Shown here piece by piece: positions 9,863 through 18,119 of a DNA stretch of 64,000 nt. The stretch is from Pelovirga terrestris (lineage in GTDB: Bacteria > Desulfobacterota > Desulfuromonadia > Desulfuromonadales > Geopsychrobacteraceae). Within the stretch, counting starts at the first letter, position 1, and each line of letters begins with the position of its first letter. The notes under the pieces were generated by a model, which made no database searches, was not told the DNA's origin, and saw only the letters and a list, made by a program, of their open reading frames with translations. The stretch is taken from the NCBI RefSeq assembly GCF_014773365.1, contig NZ_JACWUN010000001.1, positions 1 to 64,000 on the forward strand, given 5' to 3'. Position numbers and translations under genes: made by a program.

Positions 9863-10621
9863 GTGCTGATATTGGCAACTAACGATGATGGCGTTTATTC
9901 ACCTGGGCTGCGGGCGCTTGCGGGGGCCATGGCGACCCTTGGCGAGACGGTGATTGTTGCTCCGGATCGTAATCGCAGTGCCGTCGGTCATGCCCTTACC
10001 CTGGAACGTCCACTGCGTGCGCAGGAAATTGAACCAGGTATCTTTGCTGTCGATGGAACCCCGACGGACTGTGTCAATCTGGGAATTCATGGTCTGATCA
10101 TGCAGCGCCCTGATCTGGTTGTTTCCGGCATTAACAGTGGAAGCAACATGGGCGACGATATTACTTACTCAGGAACCGTCAGCGCGGCATTGGAAGCTTC
10201 GTTAATGGGGATACCGGCCATAGCCGTATCTCTAGATGCCAGTATATTTTCAGATTCTGACCTGTTGGTTGCCACCCGATTTGTCGTTAAGCTTGCCCGG
10301 CAGTTGATGGAAAAAAAATTGCCGCCCGACACCTTTCTGAATGTCAATATCCCCTCCGGCGGTTGTCTTGGGGTGGAAATTACCCGTCAGGGTAAACGCC
10401 GCTATGGTAAGGCCGTGATTGTTAATGAAGACCCTCGCGGTCGAAAATATTACTGGATCGGTGGTTCCAGTGTCGGTTTTGAGGACATACCAGGTACCGA
10501 TTGCTGTGCCGTATCGCGCGGTTATATCTCGATCACGCCGCTGTATACCAATCTGACCAGTGACAGTAGTTGTGAGAGCCTGAAAAATTGGTTACTTCAG
10601 TGCGATGATGGAGGCTCGTGA
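9863..10621 (+). CDS. surE: 5'/3'-nucleotidase SurE
   Basis: Metal-dependent nucleoside monophosphatase linked to stationary-phase survival; 252 aa, GTG start. The metal site is D8-D9 in ATNDDGVYSPGL; GTPTDCV and SGINSGSNMGDDITYSGTV form the rest of the active site. It leads a unit with pcm, yqaA-like, nlpD and rpoS, the stationary-phase grouping also known from other proteobacteria. Confidence 0.97.
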   Translation: MLILATNDDGVYSPGLRALAGAMATLGETVIVAPDRNRSAVGHALTLERPLRAQEIEPGIFAVDGTPTDCVNLGIHGLIMQRPDLVVSGINSGSNMGDDITYSGTVSAALEASLMGIPAIAVSLDASIFSDSDLLVATRFVVKLARQLMEKKLPPDTFLNVNIPSGGCLGVEITRQGKRRYGKAVIVNEDPRGRKYYWIGGSSVGFEDIPGTDCCAVSRGYISITPLYTNLTSDSSCESLKNWLLQCDDGGS

Positions 10622-11280
10622 TGGTGGACTACACCATCGCTCGGCGGCGAATGGTTGAGCAGCAGATTGTTGCCCGCGGGATTGACGATCCTCGGTTGAT
10701 TGATGTGATGAACAAGGTACCGCGCCATTTGTTTGTTGATGAAGGGCTACGCGGCCATGCTTATGCTGATGGTCCACTGCCGATTGGCCACAAACAGACC
10801 ATCTCCCAGCCCTACATGGTTGCTGCCATGTCCGCGGCACTGGGGTTGCAGGGGCATGAGCGGGTGCTGGAAATTGGTACCGGCTCCGGTTATCAGACCG
10901 CCATTCTTGCCATGATGACTAAACGTGTCTATTCCATTGAACGTATCTCCACTTTGGCTGCTCGCGCCCGCAAGGTGCTTGATCAACTACAGATCAGTAA
11001 CGTCAATATCAAAACCGCTGATGGCACCATCGGTTGGAAAGATCAGGCTCCGTTCGATGGAATTCTGGTTGCTGCCGGCGCTCCAGATGTTCCTCATGAA
11101 TATCTGGTCCAGTTGATTATCGGTGGCAAGCTTGTTATGCCGGTAGGGGGGTATCATCAGCAGAGCCTGATTCGAATAACCCGCCTTGATAAAGATCAGT
11201 TTAAGCGTGAAGAACTGATGGGCTGCCGCTTTGTCCCGCTGATCGGTACAGCCGGTTGGTCTGAGGCTGATGAGATATAG
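10621..11280 (+). CDS. pcm: Protein-L-isoaspartate O-methyltransferase
   Basis: Repairs age-damaged isoaspartyl residues with S-adenosylmethionine; 219 aa. The PCMT signature covers VPRHLFVDEGLRGHAYADG and the SAM-binding motif is VLEIGTGSGYQT. The start is ATG 10621, which overlaps the surE stop by one base and has GGAGG at 10608-10612; GTG at 10618 is an alternative. Translational coupling with surE is likely. Confidence 0.96.
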   Translation: MVDYTIARRRMVEQQIVARGIDDPRLIDVMNKVPRHLFVDEGLRGHAYADGPLPIGHKQTISQPYMVAAMSAALGLQGHERVLEIGTGSGYQTAILAMMTKRVYSIERISTLAARARKVLDQLQISNVNIKTADGTIGWKDQAPFDGILVAAGAPDVPHEYLVQLIIGGKLVMPVGGYHQQSLIRITRLDKDQFKREELMGCRFVPLIGTAGWSEADEI

Positions 11281-11301
11281 GTTGTCTGTGATGAATTCAC
11301 C

Positions 11302-11898
11302 ATGCTGAAATCTGTACGTCGCCTCTACGATTGGGTACTTACCTGGGCCAATAGCCGCTACGCACTCCTGGCGCTGGGGTTGCTTGCCTTTACCGAAGCC
11401 AGTTTTTTTCCGATTCCCCCCGATGTTCTGATTATGGCTCTGGCTCTGTCCATGCCGCAGATGTCCTTCCGCTACGCCCTGATCGCCACAGTTGGTTCGG
11501 TCCTCGGGGCGGCCCTTGGTTATGCCATTGGCTGGGGGCTGTGGGATGTTCTGGCGGTCTATTTCTATGCATATGTTCCGGGAGTTACCGAAGTGGGCTT
11601 TGCCCGCGTAGGCGAATTGTTCAGCAATTATGATTTTTGGATTATCTTTGCTGCCGGTTTTACTCCGATCCCCTACAAGATCTTTACTATTGCTGCCGGG
11701 GTGTTTGCCATCAATTTCCCGGTATTTATGCTGGCCTCCCTGATTGGTCGCGGATTACGCTTTTATCTGGTTGCCACCCTGTTCTATTATATGGGGCAGC
11801 CGGCTCGTACCTTGATTGAAAAGTACTTCAATCTGTTAACCATTATTGTTTTTGTTCTTATTGCGGTTGCTGTTGTTGTCTTGCGGCTGACCAGCTGA
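11302..11898 (+). CDS. YqaA/DedA-type inner membrane protein (VTT domain)
   Basis: 198-aa integral membrane protein. TEASFFPIPPDVLIMALAL and FAAGFTPIPYKIFTIAAG are the paired re-entrant motifs of the VTT/SNARE-associated (DedA, YqaA) family, which are lipid scramblases or flippases in better-studied members. About four to five hydrophobic segments are visible, with a final TM helix at the C-terminus. It lies between pcm and nlpD. The actual substrate is unknown. Confidence 0.88.
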   Translation: MLKSVRRLYDWVLTWANSRYALLALGLLAFTEASFFPIPPDVLIMALALSMPQMSFRYALIATVGSVLGAALGYAIGWGLWDVLAVYFYAYVPGVTEVGFARVGELFSNYDFWIIFAAGFTPIPYKIFTIAAGVFAINFPVFMLASLIGRGLRFYLVATLFYYMGQPARTLIEKYFNLLTIIVFVLIAVAVVVLRLTS

Positions 11899-11959
11899 TG
11901 GCCAGATTTGAAGATCCAAAGAACAACTTCTTATAATTGTCGGCAGCAGGAAGGTGATA

Positions 11960-12727
11960 GTGCTTTTGTCCCGTTTCTCATTGGTTTTGTTGATCGCTGT
12001 GGCCATTGTGGTTGTTTTGGCAGCCTGTCACCGTGGGGTCTATCATACCGTAGAGCCGGGCCAAACCCTTTTCAGAATCAGTCGTACCTATGGGGTTGAT
12101 AGTGATTATCTCGCCCGTATCAACAATATATCTGACCCGACGCAACTGCGTGCCGGGACCAGGTTGTTTATTCCGGGAGCAGACCAACGCCGTCGTGTTG
12201 AGGTCGTAACGTCGCCGCCGGCTTCCACTACAGCCCGTACAACTCCTCCACCGCGACCAGCATCGACTGCGCCTTCATCGCCCGTTCCTGCCCCGGTCCC
12301 TCGTTCTGCTCCAACGCCACCTTCACCTCCTCCCCAAGTAGCCGGCGTGCCGCAAAAAAAGCTTAACTGGCCGCTTAAAGGACCCATTGTGCGGCAGTTC
12401 AGTTCCTCAGCCGAGGCAGGGGCGGGACGCGGTATTGAGATTGCCGCAATGCCCGGCACATCGGTGCTGGCTGCCGAAGCCGGGCGGGTGATTTATAGTG
12501 GCGATGGGGTCAGTGGTTACGGACATCTGGTGATTTTACAACACGATAATCAACTCTTTACGGTCTACGGATTCAATCAGCGTAATCTCGTTGATCAGGG
12601 GGTATTTGTCAGTCGGGGCGACAAAATTGCCTTGTCAGGTGCGCCCCCGGCAGGGGGGGAGCCGCGTTTGCATTTTGAGGTTCGATCGGGGAAGGAACCG
12701 GTAAACCCTCAATTGTATCTCCCTTAG
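11960..12727 (+). CDS. nlpD: LysM and degenerate LytM-domain lipoprotein, NlpD-like
   Basis: 255-aa outer-membrane lipoprotein, probably an activator of cell-wall amidases at division. A signal peptide with lipobox LAAC (near residue 20) is followed by a LysM domain (YHTVEPGQTLFRISRTYGV), a Pro/Ser/Thr-rich linker (about 85-125) and a LytM/M23 domain. The M23 zinc ligands are mostly lost: GRGIEIAA replaces the H-x3-D motif and VYGFNQ replaces a histidine, while LHFEVR keeps one. This matches regulatory NlpD proteins. The GTG at 11960 is preferred because AGGAAGG at 11948 precedes it. rpoS lies directly downstream, as in gammaproteobacteria. Confidence 0.88.
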   Translation: MLLSRFSLVLLIAVAIVVVLAACHRGVYHTVEPGQTLFRISRTYGVDSDYLARINNISDPTQLRAGTRLFIPGADQRRRVEVVTSPPASTTARTTPPPRPASTAPSSPVPAPVPRSAPTPPSPPPQVAGVPQKKLNWPLKGPIVRQFSSSAEAGAGRGIEIAAMPGTSVLAAEAGRVIYSGDGVSGYGHLVILQHDNQLFTVYGFNQRNLVDQGVFVSRGDKIALSGAPPAGGEPRLHFEVRSGKEPVNPQLYLP

Positions 12728-12773
12728 TGATCACTGCGACCCGATTAAAAGCCCGGAGATTTGGAGATTATTA

Positions 12774-13748
12774 ATGAGCAGATACAATTTAGAAGAAGAT
12801 CAGCCGGAAGGGTTGGATGCCTTGCCCGAGGGTGAGGTCGATGGTGAGGACAACATCCAAGATCTTGATACCGATATTGAGGATGAGGATGGAGAAAAGG
12901 AATACCAGCCCGATGATCAGCCATCAACGGCTGACGCCATCAAGCTCTATCTAAAAGATATTCAGAAAAGCCAGCTGTTAAGCGCAGAACAGGAACGTGA
13001 GTTGGCTGAATTGATCGCTGTCGGGGATGATCATGCCAGAGCACGAATGATCGAGTCGAATCTGCGTCTGGTTGTTAAAATTGCCAAGCGTTATATGAAT
13101 CGTGGCTTACCTTTTCTTGATCTTATCGAAGAAGGTAACATGGGGCTGATCAAGGCCGTTGAAAAGTTTAAAGTCAGCAAAGGATGTCGTTTCTCCACCT
13201 ATGCTACCTGGTGGATTCGGCAGTCGATCGAACGTGCGCTGGTGAATCAGAGCCGTACTATTCGCTTACCAGTCCATGTTGCTGATGAAATCAATAAGCT
13301 GGTAAAAGTGAATCGCGAACTGGTTCAGACCCTTAAGGGTGACCCGTCCACTGCTGACATCGCAGCTGCCATGGGAGTCAGTGAGCACCAGGTGGAAAAG
13401 TTGCAGGTTCTGCTCCGAAAAACCTATTCAATAGAGCATCCCATGGGGGACAATAATGATTACAGTCTGATTGATACCGTAGAAGACAAAAATCTCGTTG
13501 ATCCTGCCAGCACCATTGAAGATGTTGATCTTTTTGTCCATGTTCTTGAGCTGATGGATGATTTGAGCGAAACCGAACGTGACATCCTGATTATGCGTTT
13601 TGGCCTGGACGATTCCGAACCACAAACCCTTGATACCATCGGGCAGCTTTTCGGGGTGACTCGCGAGCGCATCCGCCAGATTGAGGCCAAGAGTTTGGCG
13701 ACCCTGCGCAAAGCCGCACAACAGAAACTCATATCGTCTGAATCCTAA
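12774..13748 (+). CDS. rpoS: RNA polymerase sigma factor RpoS
   Basis: Group 2 sigma-70 family factor of 324 aa. An acidic N-terminus (residues 1-55) precedes region 1.2 (DAIKLYLKDIQKSQLLS). Region 2 includes RFSTYATWWIRQSIERAL, which binds the -10 element; region 3 follows, and region 4 carries the helix-turn-helix GVTRERIRQIEAKSL. The nlpD-rpoS adjacency supports RpoS rather than RpoD. GGAGAT precedes the ATG. In Desulfuromonadales RpoS controls stationary-phase and oxidative-stress responses. Confidence 0.93.
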   Translation: MSRYNLEEDQPEGLDALPEGEVDGEDNIQDLDTDIEDEDGEKEYQPDDQPSTADAIKLYLKDIQKSQLLSAEQERELAELIAVGDDHARARMIESNLRLVVKIAKRYMNRGLPFLDLIEEGNMGLIKAVEKFKVSKGCRFSTYATWWIRQSIERALVNQSRTIRLPVHVADEINKLVKVNRELVQTLKGDPSTADIAAAMGVSEHQVEKLQVLLRKTYSIEHPMGDNNDYSLIDTVEDKNLVDPASTIEDVDLFVHVLELMDDLSETERDILIMRFGLDDSEPQTLDTIGQLFGVTRERIRQIEAKSLATLRKAAQQKLISSES

Positions 13749-13772
13749 CCATTGTTGATGGGAGAACAGTTA

Positions 13773-14288
13773 ATGGATGATTTAAAAAATATTATTCGTG
13801 ATATCCCTGATTTTCCCAAAAAGGGGATAATTTTCAAGGATGTTACGACGTTACTTGCCGATGCGAAAAGTTTTCAGCGGATGATTGACTTGCTTGCCCA
13901 CCGTTATATCGGCGAAAAAATCGATCAAATTGTCGGTATTGAGGCGCGCGGGTTTATTCTCGGGGCGGCTCTGGCATATAAGCTTGGGACCGGTATCACC
14001 CTGGTCCGCAAGTCGGGGAAGCTCCCCTATAAAACCCATCAGGTAACCTACGATCTGGAATATGGCAGTGATGTTCTAGAAATCCATGAAGACGCTTTCA
14101 AGATTGGCGACCGGGTCATCATTGCCGATGATCTGCTTGCTACCGGTGGCACCATGGCCGCAGTTATTCAACTCCTCGACCGCGCTGGCGCAGAACTGGT
14201 TGAATGTGCTTTTTTGGCGGAACTGGAATTTTTGAATGGTCGTAGTAAATTGCCGGAAGGAAAGGTTTTCAGCCTGCTTAAATTCTGA
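13773..14288 (+). CDS. apt: Adenine phosphoribosyltransferase
   Basis: Purine salvage enzyme converting adenine and PRPP to AMP; 171 aa. The N-terminal [18 protein letters not shown] block and the PRPP loop [14 protein letters not shown] are diagnostic. The start at 13773 has GGAGAA at 13761 and fits the family N-terminus. It is the last core gene before the mobile-element scar; only 24 bp separate it from rpoS. Confidence 0.97.
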   Translation: MDDLKNIIRDIPDFPKKGIIFKDVTTLLADAKSFQRMIDLLAHRYIGEKIDQIVGIEARGFILGAALAYKLGTGITLVRKSGKLPYKTHQVTYDLEYGSDVLEIHEDAFKIGDRVIIADDLLATGGTMAAVIQLLDRAGAELVECAFLAELEFLNGRSKLPEGKVFSLLKF

Positions 14289-14318
14289 TTGCTGGTCGAA
14301 CCGGGTTGCCGCCAACTG

Positions 14319-14458
14319 ACGTGGTCAAGTAAAAATGGACAGTTTATTAAGCCACTTTTTTCATCGCCATCATCTTCTCAAAATCTCTGGGGCTGAGATA
14401 TCCCAAATGAGAATGACGCCTCTTACTGTTGTAGAACATTTCAATGTAATCGGGGCTT
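14319..14458 (-). pseudogene. IS3-family transposase (OrfB) C-terminal remnant with its terminal repeat
   Basis: On the minus strand 14347-14458 encodes DYIEMFYNSKRRHSHLGYLS, then PRDFEKMM, then a stop. This is the C-terminal signature of IS3-group integrase-type transposases. Beyond the stop, 14319-14345 resembles an IS3-family end (reading outward, ACTGTCCATTTTTACTTGAC). Everything upstream in the transposase is missing because the IS5-type element begins at 14453. It is a dead remnant. Confidence 0.85.
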
Positions 14459-16160
14459 CCTGAATAAATTTTTGTTGAGCTGGAACTGGGATCAACTCAA
14501 TTGTTCTGTTCTTTGACAAACCACAGCGGCATTCTTTCGGTTCGCATAATGCGCTGATGCCACGTTATGAACGCCTGTACAGCGCTCCAAGCCTGATACA
14601 GAGTGCTCCGGAAGCAGAAAAAAAGGATAAAAAACAGCTTTTTCAGCCATTTTTCCAGGTTCATCACAATGAAGGTAATGGCAATGGCGGTTTCGCTGGT
14701 ACTGGCTAACTTGGCCATGATCAGGTCAAGGCCAAATCGGCGCTTGCCTTGGCCAAATTTGCCTTCAACGGGGATCCTGTGCCGTTCATCCTGCTGTCGT
14801 TGGCGCTTTTTTTCCTGCAGTTCCTGGGCGTTTTCCGCTGTTTTTTGAGGCGGACGACCTAAGGGCGGCCCTGACATCCGGATGCCGTGCTTCTTGCAGA
14901 AAGCGCGGTTGTCTCGCGTTCGATAAATGGTATCGCAATGCACTGATTCTGGATAATGTCCAAAGCGCTGCTTGTAGCTATTGACCTGCGGGATCAGATC
15001 ACCCGATTCGTTGTAAGGGTCCCAGTCGAGGCGATCCAGGAAAACCGCTCCGTCAACCACGCTGGCTGAAATCTTGGCACCGAACTCCACGGGTGCAGAG
15101 GTTTTGCCACGAACAATGGGCCGAACATGGGGTTGACTGATACTGACAATCCGGCCACTGATCCGATGGCAGCGATTCTCAAACATCCAGTGCTGTTGAC
15201 GATATAGCTCCTGGATGACCAGAAGGTTGCGATACTGGCGGCGATCAAGGCGCGTCAATGGTGTATGCCGGGCCAGGTGGCCAATGGTTTTAAGATTGCG
15301 TTCCAGGAAGCGCAGCTGTTGTCCTAACACCTTGCGTGTTTGCCGAGCGGAACGCTTGCGGGTTTTGCTATAACTGACAAAAAGACGCCGGGCTTTCTGA
15401 CGATAGGTGCGCGGCTTTGACATGGTGCCTTTAAGCGGTTCAAACAGAGTGTCGATGATCTCTTCCGTTTTTTCACGCGCTTCGTTGACCAGACTGACAT
15501 CGGTTGGATAGCGGATGTCAGCGGGTGTGCAGGTGGCATCGATGAGCAGCTTGCCGCTGTTGCCGGTGGACGATGGGGCGTCATCAGAATCATCATCGTC
15601 AGGGGCAGAGGATCCTTCAGCCTGTTGTCTTTCGGCCCTCTCAGCCTGGACAATGACTTCATTGATCTGGCCCAGCTGCTCCAGGCTGAAACGCTTGCGA
15701 AAATGAACATACATGGACGGATCGAAAGGCGCCTCATCGCGAAACTCGTGGAAGCCGAGAAAGTATTGAAGGTACGGATTTTCGCGGATCTGCTCGACGG
15801 CTTCCTCATCACTGACGCCAAGACGCTCTTTGATGATCAGAGCGCCAAGCGCCAGGCGTGCCGACTTGGCCGACGGACCTTGAGGGTTCTGGGAAAACTG
15901 AGCGGCATAAAAGTTTTCCACGAGATCCCATGGGACCATGCGGGCCAGATGGACCCAGCGATTTGAACCACTGAGCTTGCCCCCAAAGGGGAGATAAAAA
16001 TCATCGAAGGCAGGTTGGCTGTCGGGTGTTTTTCGATACATTGGCGACCACCAGGTGCAAGGGTTTTTAAGATAACTGCTTGTTTTCCTTGCACATTCTA
16101 ACCCAGAAAAGCACAAATAATCAAGTAATTTCAGCACGTTGTGCTATGTTCAGGAAGCCC
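14453..16160 (-). mobile_element. IS5-type insertion sequence with 12-bp terminal inverted repeats
   Basis: The ends GGGCTTCCTGAA (14453-14464) and TTCAGGAAGCCC (16149-16160) are perfect inverted repeats bounding about 1.7 kb with one transposase. The left end interrupts an IS3 remnant. The bases immediately outside the two ends do not match each other, so no target duplication is visible; a deletion or recombination after insertion is likely. Confidence 0.85.
14497..16041 (-). CDS. IS5-type transposase (DUF772 plus DDE domain)
   Basis: About 514-aa transposase. The N-terminal DUF772 region includes KSARLALGALIIKERLGVS and PYLQYFLGFHEF. The DDE catalytic residues appear as LLIDATCTPADIRYP (first D), SVHCDTIYRTRDNR (second D) and VEGKFGQGKRRFGL (E). 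The reading frame is uninterrupted, so the element may still be active. I prefer a start at MYRKTPDSQPAFDDF (16041); the frame is open to an ATG at 16137. The exact IS subgroup cannot be assigned by eye. Confidence 0.88.
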   Translation of the reverse strand: MYRKTPDSQPAFDDFYLPFGGKLSGSNRWVHLARMVPWDLVENFYAAQFSQNPQGPSAKSARLALGALIIKERLGVSDEEAVEQIRENPYLQYFLGFHEFRDEAPFDPSMYVHFRKRFSLEQLGQINEVIVQAERAERQQAEGSSAPDDDDSDDAPSSTGNSGKLLIDATCTPADIRYPTDVSLVNEAREKTEEIIDTLFEPLKGTMSKPRTYRQKARRLFVSYSKTRKRSARQTRKVLGQQLRFLERNLKTIGHLARHTPLTRLDRRQYRNLLVIQELYRQQHWMFENRCHRISGRIVSISQPHVRPIVRGKTSAPVEFGAKISASVVDGAVFLDRLDWDPYNESGDLIPQVNSYKQRFGHYPESVHCDTIYRTRDNRAFCKKHGIRMSGPPLGRPPQKTAENAQELQEKKRQRQQDERHRIPVEGKFGQGKRRFGLDLIMAKLASTSETAIAITFIVMNLEKWLKKLFFILFFCFRSTLYQAWSAVQAFITWHQRIMRTERMPLWFVKEQNN

Positions 16161-16372
16161 TATTTATCACCATCTTTCAGACAGAAAAAACTCTCATTCT
16201 CCGTACTGAACGCTTTTTCTGCAATGCACCATATTGGGGACGCGTTGCAGGGGATGAAGAATGCCGGTATTCATCCAAGCCCCTCTGGGATAGCACCAAA
16301 GGATGTGTTGTCGTAACCCTTGGCAAAGGAAATGGGATTTAAAAAGTCGAGCCAGCGGCATAGAGGAAGAAT
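16161..16372. other. Non-coding or unrecognised remnant right of the IS
   Basis: About 210 bp between the IS end and the toxin gene. Short open frames exist but none has a ribosome binding site or a recognisable product. It is probably debris of the DNA into which the IS inserted. Confidence 0.4.
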
Positions 16373-16699
16373 TTACGCTTCCAATAACCGCCGTTGCAAA
16401 AGGGATTGCATATCGCGGCGGCCATCGACAATCAGAAAAACATAGACGTTCTTACTCAAAACTCTGTAGATGATGCGGTAGGGTTTGAAAAAAATCTCAC
16501 GGTAATCGCGGATCCCAAGTGCCAACAACTCCTTAGGAAAAGTACCTCTCTCTGGAAATTCAGAAAGGCCGGTGAAGATTGTTTCTATCTTGTCTAGGAC
16601 ATCGTTCGCGTTCTCTGGCGCGTCGTGCAGAGAGATATATTCGTAAAGCTCCTCAAGGTCACGTGTTGCGTCATTGGTCAAAAGAACGTTGAACGGCAT
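16373..16699 (-). CDS. RelE/ParE-family toxin
   Basis: 108-aa toxin component of a type II toxin-antitoxin pair. The sequence fits the RelE/ParE fold: an N-terminal strand (FNVLLTNDATRDLEELYEYI), two helices, then IRDYREIFFKPYRIIYRVL and VYVFLIVDGRRDMQSLLQRR near the end. Whether it cleaves mRNA or poisons gyrase cannot be told from sequence. It overlaps the antitoxin gene by one base, with antitoxin first, as usual. It probably stabilised a now-degraded mobile element. Confidence 0.9.
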   Translation of the reverse strand: MPFNVLLTNDATRDLEELYEYISLHDAPENANDVLDKIETIFTGLSEFPERGTFPKELLALGIRDYREIFFKPYRIIYRVLSKNVYVFLIVDGRRDMQSLLQRRLLEA

Positions 16700-16974
16700 C
16701 AGCTGGCCTGCCGTCCTTCGCGGAGACGGTTGATTACGTCGGTCACAGGCTGAACTTTGCCTTCCTCGATTTGTCGGTTACCAATCGCCAAGATTTTCAA
16801 AAGCGCCATAGTCTCCTGGGTCTGTTCATAGCTTTCGATATCCTGCATGACGACCTTGGCTTCGCCGTTCTGGGTGATGATGAGCGGTGCTCGTTGCTCG
16901 CCAAAATTCCGCACGATTTCGGCAGCATGAGCCTTCAGATAGCTGATTGGCTTGATCTGACTGGAAAGTTTCAT
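16699..16974 (-). CDS. Phd/YefM-family antitoxin
   Basis: 91 aa. The N-terminal DNA-binding fold is typical of Phd/YefM proteins: KPISYLKAHAAEIVRNF, then APLIITQNGEAKVVMQDIESY. The C-terminal tail is the probable toxin-binding part. AAGGGGGG-like sequence upstream on the minus strand supplies the ribosome binding site. Such antitoxins repress their own operon. Confidence 0.9.
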   Translation of the reverse strand: MKLSSQIKPISYLKAHAAEIVRNFGEQRAPLIITQNGEAKVVMQDIESYEQTQETMALLKILAIGNRQIEEGKVQPVTDVINRLREGRQAS

Positions 16975-17059
16975 GGTGTGCCCCCCTTTCTCAGGAATGA
17001 CTGAATATAGTCCTTAAACGGGTCAACTGTCAATATTGAAGACAAAGTTGCTTCATGGT

Positions 17060-17392
17060 TCATACGGCTTTCTCCCAGCTCGATTCTCGGATCCGAGGGT
17101 TTGTATGAATTAAGGCCTCCTCCGCAATGGTGATGCAGTTAAGCTTCAGATCAGTACCTCTCTTTCTGGTTGAATGAAGAGCTGCCGCCTTCTCTCGCGC
17201 TTCGAGAAGTGACATGGCACCATATTCGCCAATCCGAACCCTTTGTTTCTTGCCAGCATCAGCATAGATATAGTAAAAGGTCTTTGTTCCCGATGGCTGG
17301 ATCCGGACAGAGAAGCCATCGCCTTCTCTGTATTCGTATAATTTGGCCTTCGGCTTGAGATTTCTCAACCAGGTATCAGTGAACCGTTTCAT
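17060..17392 (-). pseudogene. P4-type tyrosine integrase, N-terminal fragment
   Basis: 110 aa matching only the N-terminal arm-type DNA-binding domain of phage P4-like integrases: MKRFTDTWLRNLKPKAKLYE, EGDGFSVRIQPSGTKTFYY, VRIGEYGAMSLLEAREKAA. The core-binding and catalytic domains are absent and the last 40 residues do not follow the family, so the gene is broken. It lies 115 bp on the 5' side of tRNA-Arg, whereas such integrases normally sit beside the tRNA 3' end, so the arrangement has probably been rearranged. Confidence 0.8.
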
Positions 17393-17507
17393 TGTTTTTC
17401 GTGGTCCTTTAGGGCTGTTATGTTATGGTTTTGTTTAGTACAGCATGATATTAAAACAGGAAAGTGAAAATTGTAAAGCATTGAAATTATAAGCTGAAAA
17501 CCCCCAC

Positions 17508-17584
<77 letters not shown>

Positions 17585-17724
17585 ACAATATTTCCGAATT
17601 CGGCAGAAGGATTCGAAGCGCAGCGAACGCTGACTTAATGTCAGAAGAGCGGTCATGGATGGCCGCGTCAGTGAGCGGAGGGGAGCCGACGCAGGAGCCG
17701 CCATGATGGCGGCAACGTAGTGGG
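17585..17724. other. 140-bp hairpin-rich segment between two tRNA-end repeats
   Basis: Non-coding. It contains two clear palindromes: GCGGTCATGGATGGCCGC at 17649-17666 and GCCGCCATGATGGCGGC at 17697-17713. It is bounded by the 21-bp repeats of the tRNA-Arg 3' end and carries no gene, so it is either the remains of a larger excised element or a small tRNA-linked repeat module. Confidence 0.5.
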
Positions 17725-17745
17725 CGAATCCACCTGGGGTCGCCA
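17725..17745 (+). repeat. tRNA-Arg 3'-end repeat, copy 2 (possible att site)
   Basis: Exact 21-bp direct copy of 17564-17584, ending in CCTGGGGTCGCCA. The flanking bases differ on both sides, so the repeat is precise. Confidence 0.75.
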
Positions 17746-17796
17746 CAACAAGCAATTGACAGATCAGCAGGATGCTGCTATAAAAACGCCTCATGC

Positions 17797-17871
17797 GGGC
17801 GGTTAGCTCAGCGGGAGAGCATTCGCCTCACACGCGAAGGGTCACTGGTTCAATCCCAGTACCGCCCACCA
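17797..17871 (+). tRNA. tRNA-Val (anticodon CAC)
   Basis: 75-nt cloverleaf: acceptor GGGCGGT/ACCGCCC, anticodon stem TTCGC/GCGAA around CTCACAC (anticodon CAC), T arm with GTTCAATC, and an encoded CCA. Together with the GAC tRNA at 2129, two valine isoacceptors are in the window. Confidence 0.96.
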
Positions 17872-17880
17872 AAAAATACC

Positions 17881-17912
17881 AGACTCAAGCCTACGACTTG
17901 GGTCTTTTTTTT
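17881..17912 (+). terminator. Intrinsic terminator after tRNA-Val(CAC)
   Basis: AGACTCAAG pairs with CTTGGGTCT (one G-U) across a 7-nt loop, followed by a long T run. It isolates the tRNA from the rubredoxin gene. Confidence 0.85.
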
Positions 17913-17951
17913 GTTCAGGCTGAGGTCTGAACGTTTAAAGGATGGAAAATA

Positions 17952-18110
17952 ATGCGTTATATCTGCACCTGTTGTGGCTACATTTATGATCCCGAGCAGG
18001 GGGATGCCCTGAACAATGTTCTTCCCGGTACGGAATTTGATGATTTGCCGCCTGAATGGGTTTGCCCTTTGTGTTATGCTGAGCGGGATCAGTTTGATCC
18101 GCTGGATTAG
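17952..18110 (+). CDS. Rubredoxin
   Basis: 52-aa electron carrier with a single iron bound by four cysteines: C5-x2-C8-G (CTCCGY) and CPLC at 38-41. The length and the GYIYDPEQGD and EWVCPLCYAE segments are standard for anaerobe rubredoxins, which pass electrons to oxygen- or superoxide-reducing enzymes. AAAGGATGG precedes the ATG. It is monocistronic and converges with the aminotransferase gene. No partner such as rubrerythrin is in the window. Confidence 0.96.
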   Translation: MRYICTCCGYIYDPEQGDALNNVLPGTEFDDLPPEWVCPLCYAERDQFDPLD

Positions 18111-18119
18111 CTCGCCGCT

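Noticed and set aside
16139-16342. 67-aa frame right of the IS5-type element
   Set aside because: Starts inside the IS end and has no recognisable motif; treated as debris.
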